A stretch of DNA of 21,125 bases. It comes from an uncultured Fidelibacterota bacterium. GTDB taxonomy: Bacteria > Fidelibacterota > Marinisomatia > Marinisomatales > TCS55. This document shows positions 1-7,170 of the stretch, in pieces; the first letter of the stretch is position 1; each line of letters opens with the position of its first letter. The stretch is taken from contig CAJWGZ010000010.1 in the NCBI GenBank assembly GCA_913041075.1, forward strand, positions 1 to 21,125, written 5' to 3'. Below the pieces are notes generated by a model, which did no database searches, was not told the DNA's origin, and saw nothing but the letters and a program-made list of their open reading frames with translations. The translations under genes were made by a program, and so were the position numbers.

Positions 1-382
1 TACCATTATAGATTTCTAAGTATTTATTGTTGCTGCTACCTTCCGCATATTCAGAGAAAAAGAGATCGATTGCGTCTCTGGACACTCGACCTCTCCCGCT
101 TATGCTGTAGCGTCTATTCCCCGCTGCCTTTACGGGTAGTTTATTAATGTTGGTTCTTAATATTTCTATTTCGGCAGCATTAAGCGGTAATCCGTTGGAG
201 TGTTTATTTAATACTGTTTCGATCTGTTTTTCATTTACATCCTCATCTGTAAATCCTGCGGCTGTATTTATATGGGTGTTGGTGTTTTTTCTTAAGGCAT
301 CTTTATCGGCAGCCTGGGCATAAAACAGACTAAACCCGAGCATTAATAGGGCAACTCTATATTTAAATTTGAACCTGTTCAT
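1..382 (-). CDS. Secreted lamin-tail-domain protein, 5' part only
   Basis: The minus strand is open from an ATG at 382 to the window edge, giving about 127 residues; the 3' end is outside. A GGAGCG Shine-Dalgarno-like sequence lies 4 nt before the ATG, which supports this start. The N-terminus is a signal peptide: basic MNRFKFKYR, a hydrophobic stretch VALLMLGFSLFYA, and probable cleavage near AQA-AD at residue 22. A poorly conserved, mostly polar stretch follows. At about residues 108-126 comes FFSEYAEGSSNNKYLEIYN, which resembles the opening of lamin-tail (LTD) domains of secreted bacterial proteins, often attached to nucleases or cell-surface modules. The protein is therefore probably exported and perhaps carries further domains downstream. 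Its function cannot be told from this fragment. It is co-oriented with dnaA and 154 bp downstream of it. Confidence 0.75.
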   Translation of the reverse strand, partial: MNRFKFKYRVALLMLGFSLFYAQAADKDALRKNTNTHINTAAGFTDEDVNEKQIETVLNKHSNGLPLNAAEIEILRTNINKLPVKAAGNRRYSISGRGRVSRDAIDLFFSEYAEGSSNNKYLEIYNG

Positions 383-536
383 TTCGCGCTCCAGAATTTG
401 TTAAAAATTGTATCTACTAAAAATCCGATCTTCTAAGTGAAAAATATTTTACCGTAATATATAATGTGTACGATCAAAGAACAAGGTGTCGCTAAAAGTT
501 GTGTTCCATGTCACGTTCTCATCGTCGGCCTAACAA

Positions 537-1883
537 TCAAAGAATTGCAAAGGATAAATCATCTTTGACGGTACCCACAATGCGGTTAAACCGCTTGTCG
601 GTCTTCAGGCTGGTCCGCACTTTTCTGTAAGCGTACAGCGCAGTGGTGTGATCCCTCCCACCAAAATGCATGCCAATAGTTGCCAGGGATAATCCCAGCA
701 AATCACGACAAAGATAAACAGATAGATGTCTGGCCTCGGTAATTTCTTTGCGTCGACTCGGCCCCACAATATCGTCGGCGCGTACATTGGTTAGATTAGC
801 TACACGACCAATGATGTCCTCTGCCGATATATCAGTCGAAACCGTGTCTCCCAACCTTTCCTTTAATACTTTTTTCACAAGTGGAAAATTTATATCGACC
901 TGCGATAACGATGCGTGTGCCAAAAGCCTGATAATGACGCTTTCCAAATCACGAACATTATTTTTAAGGTGGGTAGCAATGAACTCAATCACCTCATAGG
1001 GTAAATCAAGGCTGTTTTGTTCGGCTTTATCCATGAGAATAGCCACCCGCGTCTCATAGTTGGGCGGTTGAACGTCTACAGACAAACCAGATTGAAAGCG
1101 ACTCAGTAGTCGATCTTGCAGACCGGACATTTCGCCCGGATAGCGATCAGCCGTCATCACTATCTGACGGCCCAATTGATATAATTCGTTAAAGGTGTGA
1201 AAAAACTGTTCTTGGGTTTGCTCCTTTTTCTGGAAGAACTGAATATCATCAATTAATAACACATTGGCGTTCCGGTAGGACCTTGAAAATTCAGCGGTAC
1301 GGTTTTTCTGGATTGAAGATATAAAATCTAGCGTAAACTTTTCGCTAGAAGCAATTACAACTTTTAGTTTGGGCGCAGTAGTAATTATTTCATTGCCAAT
1401 GGCGTGCAATAGGTGTGTTTTCCCCAAACCTACACCACCATAAATAACAAGTGGATTAAAAGACTGTTTGCCTGGCGACTTGGCTACCGTCTGCGCCGCG
1501 GCTTTAGCAAACTGGTTGTTGGGGCCTTCGATAAATGCCGAAAATGTATATCCGGTGCTTAGGTGTGGAGGTAGTGTCTTTTTCAGGGTGCTTTTAACAT
1601 CAATATTACCAGTTGTTTTTTCTAATTGGTTGGTTGCTTCAGTAGAGATAACATACTTGATTTCTCTCGGTCCAGCGCCTAGTTTTTCAAGTGTAGAGAC
1701 AATGTGTTTACGATAATGCATATCTACCCACTCGGAGAAAAATTGATTGGGAACCTGTAAAACTAGTTTAGTGCCGTTTATGTTTAGTGGCTTGATTGGT
1801 TCAAACCATGTTTCAAAAGCGTGAGCCGGGAGCCGGTCCTTTAAGACGCTCTTGGTCTTATCCCAAATATAACTATGATCCAT
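537..1883 (-). CDS. dnaA: Chromosomal replication initiator protein DnaA
   Basis: DnaA binds DnaA boxes at the origin, oligomerises with ATP, melts the DNA and recruits the replicative helicase. From the ATG at 1883 it has 448 residues, a normal length. Domain I (about 1-80) has the usual early Trp at residue 7. After a short linker comes the AAA+ core with Walker A GGVGLGKT (149-156), Walker B LLIDD (209-213) and the arginine-rich LQDRLLSRF segment. Domain IV carries the DnaA signature GGRDHTTALYAYRKV (408-422), which reads the box. A GTG at 1898 would add five residues (MENNF). I prefer the ATG because the conserved Trp then sits at its usual distance from the start and a GGA lies 11 nt upstream; the GTG would overlap a DnaA-box-like site. 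It is divergent from rpmH, the common arrangement, but dnaN is not its downstream neighbour. Confidence 0.97.
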   Translation of the reverse strand: MDHSYIWDKTKSVLKDRLPAHAFETWFEPIKPLNINGTKLVLQVPNQFFSEWVDMHYRKHIVSTLEKLGAGPREIKYVISTEATNQLEKTTGNIDVKSTLKKTLPPHLSTGYTFSAFIEGPNNQFAKAAAQTVAKSPGKQSFNPLVIYGGVGLGKTHLLHAIGNEIITTAPKLKVVIASSEKFTLDFISSIQKNRTAEFSRSYRNANVLLIDDIQFFQKKEQTQEQFFHTFNELYQLGRQIVMTADRYPGEMSGLQDRLLSRFQSGLSVDVQPPNYETRVAILMDKAEQNSLDLPYEVIEFIATHLKNNVRDLESVIIRLLAHASLSQVDINFPLVKKVLKERLGDTVSTDISAEDIIGRVANLTNVRADDIVGPSRRKEITEARHLSVYLCRDLLGLSLATIGMHFGGRDHTTALYAYRKVRTSLKTDKRFNRIVGTVKDDLSFAIL

Positions 1884-1890
1884 AAAATTG

Positions 1891-1910
1891 TTTTCCACAG
1901 GTTATCCACA
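1891..1910 (+). promoter_or_regulatory. Tandem DnaA boxes at the dnaA start
   Basis: TTATCCACA at 1902-1910 matches the DnaA-box consensus TTATNCACA exactly. TTTTCCACA at 1891-1899 differs at one base. Both point the same way, and their starts are 11 bp apart, about one helical turn, which suits cooperative DnaA binding. They lie directly upstream of the preferred dnaA start, where DnaA commonly represses its own transcription. They could also be part of an origin element in the dnaA-rpmH spacer. Confidence 0.65.
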
Positions 1911-2003
1911 ACCCACAGTTCAATCAATTTAGCCACCATAAATAATTGTGAGCAATGAATGATTTGCGGTGTTTTATAAAAACCATAGGAAAAATTACTG
2001 TTT

Positions 2004-2009
2004 TATAAT
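2004..2009 (+). promoter_or_regulatory. Possible -10 element for rpmH
   Basis: A perfect TATAAT lies 57 bp before the rpmH start in the divergent dnaA-rpmH spacer. No good -35 hexamer is seen at 16-18 bp upstream, so this is only a candidate. The spacer is AT-rich, and such hexamers occur by chance in it. Confidence 0.3.
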
Positions 2010-2065
2010 GCTTTTATTTAAAGAGCTGTGATTGTTATTTTCGGCGGCTTAATTATGGATCAAAA

Positions 2066-2200
2066 ATGAAACGCACCTATCAACCCAGCAACCGTAAGAG
2101 AAAAAACAAACACGGCTTTCGGGCGCGCAAAAAAAGCGTTGGCGGAAGGCGTATTTTGAAAGCACGACGGCGGCGCGGCAGAAAAATTCTGTCGGCATAG
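2066..2200 (+). CDS. rpmH: 50S ribosomal protein L34
   Basis: This 44-residue, extremely basic protein begins MKRTYQPSNRKRKNKHGFRAR and ends GRKILSA, the recognisable L34 sequence over its full usual length of 44-46 residues. L34 is a small component of the large ribosomal subunit. The start is fixed by the conserved MKRTYQPS. The out-of-frame ATG 11 bp upstream (2055) opens only a four-codon frame (MDQK) that ends on the TGA overlapping the rpmH ATG. rpmH diverges from dnaA, as in many bacteria. The rnpA gene that normally follows is absent: the next gene is yidC, 39 bp on. Confidence 0.97.
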   Translation: MKRTYQPSNRKRKNKHGFRARKKSVGGRRILKARRRRGRKILSA

Positions 2201-2239
2201 CGTATAAGCAATTCAAATAAATAAACTATATATGTCTTA

Positions 2240-3892
2240 ATGGATAGAAATTCACTGCTGGCGTTTCTGTTAATCGCGGTGATCATTTTTCTGATGCCAG
2301 AATACTATAAGCTGGTCTATCCTTCTACTCCCGGCGCCGACTCCCTTTTTGTAGACAGCGAAGAAAAAATTGAAGAGCTGCCGCTACTGGATTTAAATAT
2401 AGCGCCCCCCCCTTCCCCTAATAAACCAGAAGAGACCGCAAGGTCCTTCTCTGTGCGCACTAATTTATACACCGCTGAAATCAGCGCTATCAACGGTGGC
2501 TCTATAGCGTCTTTTGTGCTCCATAATTATGCGCTTAATGATTCAGAAAGAGTTGAGTTAATAGACAATAATAATGTAAACAATTTAATGGTGGGCTTTA
2601 GATCCATAGATGGGGACGACATCTCTTTGTCTGGTGGCTGGGTTGCGGATAATGACTACGATATCAATATTTACGAAAGGGAAACCACGGTTACCTTTCA
2701 TAAGGTGTTTGATGATAAACAAATATCCAGGTCGCTCACCTTTTATCCAAATAAATATATTATTGATATAAACGTGGATCTATCAGAAATCCAACGCTGG
2801 GTTTCTCAAGGCGTTTCAACGGTAAGCTGGCCTGGCGGGCTGCCTTTAACCGAGCCAAACAAAAAGGACGAACAGGTCTACTACCAGGCTATGGTTTTTC
2901 AGGGGGATGAAACATACACTCCTAAACCACAGAAACCCGCCCAGGCAAAATTAGAGCGCATGGACTACCCCACCGATTGGATTGCCATAAGAACAAAGTA
3001 CTTTATAACAGCCTTGGTGCCACAAAAACAAGCTCCAGGTTCTCAGATCTTAGCAATACAGGAAAATGGTGATATAAGGTTTGATGTGGGTCTGTATTTT
3101 GATGTTAGTCGTCCTTTTTTATCCACACTCTATATCGGCCCCCTAGAATATAGTCGCATCAAACAACTGGGGAAAAATGTTGATCGAATAATGAACTTTG
3201 GGTGGGCGTTTATAAGACCAATATCCAAAATTGTACATTGGTTTTTAATCTTCTTATACAAGTATATACCAAACTATGGATTTGTCCTTCTTGTTTTTTC
3301 TGTATTGGTTAAAATACTGGTCTATCCTTTAACAGCCAAGAGCTACGCATCAACAAAAAAGATGCAGGCTATCCAACCAATGCTTAACGAGCTTCGCGAA
3401 AAACACAAGAACGATCAGAAAAAATTTGCCCAAGCCCAGATGGCCTTATTTAAAGAACATGGTGTTAATCCCTTAAGCGGCTGTGTGCCCATCTTACTGC
3501 AAATGCCTTTGTTGTTCGCCCTATTCACGGTTTTTCGTTCATCTATTGAGCTCCGGGGTTCTCCTTTTATATTCTGGATCAAGGATTTGTCGCGGCCAGA
3601 CGCAGTCTTTAATTTGGGAATAAATATACCTCTCTATGGTGACCAGGTGGCCATCCTACCCATACTAATGGGCATCACTATGTTTCTTCAAATGAAATTA
3701 ATGCCTACGCCACAGTCTGGCGGACAACAAAAATATATGATGTATTTTATGAATGGTTTTTTCGTCTTGATTTTTAATCAATTCCCATCGGGTTTGGTTT
3801 TGTATTACACCCTTTTTAATGTCCTCACCATACTGCAACAGAAATACCTCACTCCACAATCAAGCCTGGAAGTGCCTGGAAGGTCCCCTTAA
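2240..3892 (+). CDS. yidC: Membrane protein insertase YidC
   Basis: YidC inserts and folds inner-membrane proteins, alone or with the Sec translocon. The 550-residue length fits the Gram-negative form. An N-terminal membrane anchor (about residues 5-20, LLAFLLIAVIIFLM) is followed by a periplasmic beta-sandwich domain (about 50-310). The conserved insertase core starts at about 330 and includes the hydrophobic GFVLLVFSVLVKILVYPLT, a charged cytoplasmic hairpin region (AIQPMLNELREKHKNDQ) and NPLSGCVPILLQMPLLFALF. Further hydrophobic segments occur near 470-490 and 500-530. The conserved arginine of the hydrophilic groove (Arg366 in E. coli) appears as Lys358 here. The start ATG at 2240 has no clear Shine-Dalgarno sequence. 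mnmE begins 8 bp after the stop, indicating cotranscription. Confidence 0.96.
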   Translation: MDRNSLLAFLLIAVIIFLMPEYYKLVYPSTPGADSLFVDSEEKIEELPLLDLNIAPPPSPNKPEETARSFSVRTNLYTAEISAINGGSIASFVLHNYALNDSERVELIDNNNVNNLMVGFRSIDGDDISLSGGWVADNDYDINIYERETTVTFHKVFDDKQISRSLTFYPNKYIIDINVDLSEIQRWVSQGVSTVSWPGGLPLTEPNKKDEQVYYQAMVFQGDETYTPKPQKPAQAKLERMDYPTDWIAIRTKYFITALVPQKQAPGSQILAIQENGDIRFDVGLYFDVSRPFLSTLYIGPLEYSRIKQLGKNVDRIMNFGWAFIRPISKIVHWFLIFLYKYIPNYGFVLLVFSVLVKILVYPLTAKSYASTKKMQAIQPMLNELREKHKNDQKKFAQAQMALFKEHGVNPLSGCVPILLQMPLLFALFTVFRSSIELRGSPFIFWIKDLSRPDAVFNLGINIPLYGDQVAILPILMGITMFLQMKLMPTPQSGGQQKYMMYFMNGFFVLIFNQFPSGLVLYYTLFNVLTILQQKYLTPQSSLEVPGRSP

Positions 3893-3900
3893 CAAAAGGA

Positions 3901-5274
3901 ATGGCTAATGGCGATACAGTCGTCGCTCAATCAACTCCGTATGGTTATGGCGGCATAGGTGTTATTAGGGTAACCGGCCCAGACGCCTTACGAATCCTTG
4001 GCCGCCTGACAAACTTATCGAAAGAACGTCTTCGCGCCTTTAAACCTCGTTTAGTCTATAAAGAAATTGTTTTAGACGAAAACAAAGACCCGTTTGATGA
4101 TGCTGTTCTTATTTATTTTAAGGGTCCCGAGTCATATACTGGTGAAGATTTGTTGGAAATTTCTTGCCATGGCAGTCCATATATCTTGAAATATATTATA
4201 GATCTCTGTATTAATTATGGTGCTTGCCCTGCGGGCCCGGGCGAATTTACTAAAAGAGCATTTATTAACGGTAAAATTGACCTGATGCAGGCTGAATCCG
4301 TTGCAAATATGGTTTCAGCATCATCCCATCGCGGTGTAAGCATTGCGCTTAATGGCTTGCGCGGCGCTCTTAGTAAAGAAATTGCAGTGGTGCGCGATAA
4401 AATAATTAATGTTTTGAGTTATTCAGAGCATTTGTTAGATGTGTCTGAAGAAGACATAGTGGACACAAACATTGCCCACATAATTAATAAAGTAACAAAA
4501 ATACATAAAAAAGTGCAAAAATTGATAAAAAACTATAATACATGTCGCATCATGACCTCCGGCGCTGTCGTGGTGCTGTGTGGCCCACCAAACTCTGGTA
4601 AATCAACACTTTTTAATGCCCTTGTTGGTTCCGACCGTGCTATAGTAAACAAGGAGCCTGGGACCACTAGGGATCTTTTAGATGCGCTGATAATTATAGA
4701 TGGTGTTCCCATAACCCTTGTAGACACCGCCGGGTTAAGGGATCCCGAGAACGACGTAGAAAGCGAGGGTATACAAAAAGCACGAGACTATATGAAAGGG
4801 GCGGACCTGGCTTGCATTATAAACGATATAACCAAAATTGAAGTAACAACTGAAATGCTTGATAATAACTTACTTAAGGGAACGCCTGTGGTAAATGTTT
4901 ACAACAAGATAGACTTGATTAAAAAGGGTGTTTTGGAAAAATATTCTGGTGTTTTGAAGGGTGGTTTAATCACATCGGCGCTTACGGGCTCGGGGGTAGA
5001 AGAACTGAAAAAACATATCATTATAACCCTTGGTTTGGAAAACAATACTACTGAAACCTTTGGGATTACAACGCCAAGACAATATAATGCCATAATGAAA
5101 TCTGATGTTGCTATGGCATCTGTTATAGAACTTGCTGGTCATGCCCCTATCCAGCTAGAGTTGATCAGTTTTGAGTTACAGAACGCACTGCGGGGCGTTG
5201 AAGACCTGTTGGGAATAAAAACGGCGGATGAAATACTAGACAACATGTTTAATAGTTTTTGTGTGGGTAAATAG
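3901..5274 (+). CDS. mnmE: tRNA modification GTPase MnmE
   Basis: MnmE works with MnmG to add the aminomethyl or carboxymethylaminomethyl group at C5 of the wobble uridine U34 of certain tRNAs. The 457-residue protein has the N-terminal tetrahydrofolate-binding domain beginning GDTVVAQSTPYGYGGIGVIR. A helical domain surrounds an inserted G domain with G1 GPPNSGKS (228-235), G3 DTAG (275-278) and G4 NKID (335-338). It ends FCVGK, matching the C-terminal C-[IV]-G-K motif whose cysteine is needed for modification. AAAAGGA directly abuts the ATG, which is too close for a normal Shine-Dalgarno spacing, but the conserved N-terminus fixes the start. It sits between yidC and mnmG with gaps of 8 and 6 bp. 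Confidence 0.97.
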   Translation: MANGDTVVAQSTPYGYGGIGVIRVTGPDALRILGRLTNLSKERLRAFKPRLVYKEIVLDENKDPFDDAVLIYFKGPESYTGEDLLEISCHGSPYILKYIIDLCINYGACPAGPGEFTKRAFINGKIDLMQAESVANMVSASSHRGVSIALNGLRGALSKEIAVVRDKIINVLSYSEHLLDVSEEDIVDTNIAHIINKVTKIHKKVQKLIKNYNTCRIMTSGAVVVLCGPPNSGKSTLFNALVGSDRAIVNKEPGTTRDLLDALIIIDGVPITLVDTAGLRDPENDVESEGIQKARDYMKGADLACIINDITKIEVTTEMLDNNLLKGTPVVNVYNKIDLIKKGVLEKYSGVLKGGLITSALTGSGVEELKKHIIITLGLENNTTETFGITTPRQYNAIMKSDVAMASVIELAGHAPIQLELISFELQNALRGVEDLLGIKTADEILDNMFNSFCVGK

Positions 5275-5288
5275 TTTCACGTGAAACC
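5273..5288. promoter_or_regulatory. parS centromere site 1 (mnmE/mnmG junction)
   Basis: The 16-bp AGTTTCACGTGAAACC contains the perfect 14-bp palindrome GTTTCACGTGAAAC. It differs from the bacterial parS consensus TGTTTCACGTGAAACA only at its two outermost bases. The site spans the end of the mnmE stop codon and the mnmG start; the mnmG GTG is the centre-right half of the palindrome. parS is bound by ParB, which spreads and loads condensin to segregate origins. No parB is in the window, so function depends on one elsewhere in the genome. Confidence 0.8.
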
Positions 5289-7170
5289 AAGAACAAAATA
5301 TCAGGTGTTGGTTGTCGGTGCGGGGCACGCTGGAATTGAGGCCGCGCTGGCTGCGGCGAGGTGTGGATCCGATGTTGCCCTAATTACAATAAATAAAAGC
5401 ACCATTGGGCGAATGGCTTGTAATCCTTCAATTGGGGGCCTAGCAAAAGGTCAAATGGTTAGAGAGGTTGATGCTCTTGGCGGCGTAATGGGGTCGGCAG
5501 CCGATTTTTCGGGAATTCAATTTAAAATCCTGAACAGATCTAAGGGTCGCGCTGTATGGTCGCCGCGAGCCCAAGTTGACAAGCGCTTATATGAACAATA
5601 TGTGAAAGATCGCGTAATAAAATCGCCAGGCATAGACATTGTTGAGGCGGAGGTGGCCGCCCCTATCATAAAAAACGGTAAGATAGCTGGAGTAAAAATC
5701 GTTGATGGTTGCGTTATAGATGCGGATACTGTCGTTTTGACAAATGGAACATTTTTAAACGGATTAATTCACATTGGACAGAAAAAGATACCGGCTGGTA
5801 GAATGGGAGAGCTTGGGTCGGTTGGAATAACTGAAACCTTGGCGCAATTTGGATTAGGTTGCGGTCGACTGAAGACAGGAACGCCACCAAGGCTATTTAA
5901 AAACAGCATTGATTGGAGTAGATTAGATAAAATAGATGGTGATGATAAACCGGCTCCCTTTTCACATTTTCATGAGTATTTTAATCCACCAAACGTCCCT
6001 TGCTACAGCATTGCTACTAATTGTGAAGCGCACGACATAATAAAAAACAATATAAATCAATCCCCTATGTTTTCTGGTGACATCCGGGGGGTTGGACCAA
6101 GATATTGCCCATCAATAGAAGACAAAATAAATCGCTTTTCAGATAAAAGCTCTCATCGCCTAATTTGCGAACCGGAGTGGACTGGGTCAGATCAAATTTA
6201 CTTAAACGGCTTTTCCACTAGCCTACCAGAAGAAGTACAGCGCAAATCATTGCAATGTATACCGGGCTTTGAAGGTGTTCAATTCGTTAGGCCCGGTTAT
6301 GCCATAGAATATGATTATATTTATCCTTATCAGTTAAAAATGACGCTGGAATCTAAAAATATTCCAGGGCTTTACCTTGCCGGCCAAATTAACGGCACCT
6401 CGGGGTATGAAGAAGCAGCTGTGCAGGGGCTTATGGCTGGTGCAAATGCTGGTTTATTTTTAGCGGGGCGCGACCCGCTTGTCTTAAAGAGGTCGGAAGC
6501 GTATGCCGGCGTTATGATTGACGACCTCATAACAAAAAGCACTCCGGAACCATATAGGATGTTCACTTCTAGGGCTGAACATCGCCTGGTCTTGCGATAT
6601 ACAAACGCCAACAGAAGGCTAGGGCCCAGGGCACTGTCTTGCGGGTTAATAAGTGAAGACAAACACCGCGTTATGGTTGATCAAACAACGGCGATAGACA
6701 AAGCTTTCTCAGAGTGTGGGCTTTCAGTTACGCCAGAGCAAGTTAATGAACAAATAATACTGTCTGGTGGTGTACCTATTGATCAAAAAACCCCACTAAA
6801 AACGCTTTTAAAAAGGCCAGAGGTTTTGCTTTCAGACTTTGATAGTCTGGCAATTAGTTGTCCCGCTGTAGCCTCTCCTTATAAAGATGAGGTTTTATTA
6901 GAGGCAGAAACAATGATTAAATATCGTGGTTATATTGATAGAAGCAATCTGCATATAAACAAAGTTATCAAAAGCGATATGGTTGAAATAAATCCTCACT
7001 TTAATTATAATTCCGTTATTGGTTTGTCCTCTGAATCAAAGGAAAAACTGTGTTCTATAAAACCAGAAACACTTGGACAGGCAATGCGTATCTCTGGTGT
7101 GACTCCTGCGGATATTTCCGTTTTATCTATATTTATCGCTAAACATGATCGAGTTTCACGTGAAACATGA
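5281..7170 (+). CDS. mnmG: tRNA uridine 5-carboxymethylaminomethyl modification enzyme MnmG (GidA)
   Basis: MnmG is the FAD- and NADH-dependent partner of MnmE in wobble-uridine modification. The 629-residue protein starts with the FAD-binding Rossmann motif GAGHAG (13-18). The family-typical MVREVDALGG, GCGRLKTGTPPRL and the RYCPSIEDK segment follow; Cys276 in the last aligns with a catalytic cysteine of E. coli MnmG. Later come QINGTSGYEEAAVQGL and the helical C-terminal tRNA/MnmE-binding region. The start must be GTG at 5281: an in-frame stop (the mnmE TAG) lies three codons upstream, and the FAD motif follows at once. Both ends coincide with parS palindromes, and the last five codons (VSRET) are written by the second one. 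Its ATGA overlap with mfd suggests translational coupling. Neither rsmG nor parAB follows. Confidence 0.97.
   Translation: MKPRTKYQVLVVGAGHAGIEAALAAARCGSDVALITINKSTIGRMACNPSIGGLAKGQMVREVDALGGVMGSAADFSGIQFKILNRSKGRAVWSPRAQVDKRLYEQYVKDRVIKSPGIDIVEAEVAAPIIKNGKIAGVKIVDGCVIDADTVVLTNGTFLNGLIHIGQKKIPAGRMGELGSVGITETLAQFGLGCGRLKTGTPPRLFKNSIDWSRLDKIDGDDKPAPFSHFHEYFNPPNVPCYSIATNCEAHDIIKNNINQSPMFSGDIRGVGPRYCPSIEDKINRFSDKSSHRLICEPEWTGSDQIYLNGFSTSLPEEVQRKSLQCIPGFEGVQFVRPGYAIEYDYIYPYQLKMTLESKNIPGLYLAGQINGTSGYEEAAVQGLMAGANAGLFLAGRDPLVLKRSEAYAGVMIDDLITKSTPEPYRMFTSRAEHRLVLRYTNANRRLGPRALSCGLISEDKHRVMVDQTTAIDKAFSECGLSVTPEQVNEQIILSGGVPIDQKTPLKTLLKRPEVLLSDFDSLAISCPAVASPYKDEVLLEAETMIKYRGYIDRSNLHINKVIKSDMVEINPHFNYNSVIGLSSESKEKLCSIKPETLGQAMRISGVTPADISVLSIFIAKHDRVSRET
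7152..7167. promoter_or_regulatory. parS centromere site 2 (mnmG/mfd junction)
   Basis: AGTTTCACGTGAAACA matches the parS consensus TGTTTCACGTGAAACA at 15 of 16 positions. Its 14-bp core is identical to the one at 5274-5287. It lies within the last codons of mnmG, and its final A is the first base of the mfd ATG. The pair is 1.88 kb apart, brackets mnmG exactly and lies 3.4-5.3 kb from dnaA. Confidence 0.85.

Noticed and set aside
1946..1980. TTGTGA ... TATAAA as a sigma-70 promoter for rpmH
   Set aside because: The spacer is about 23 bp, too long for a normal promoter.
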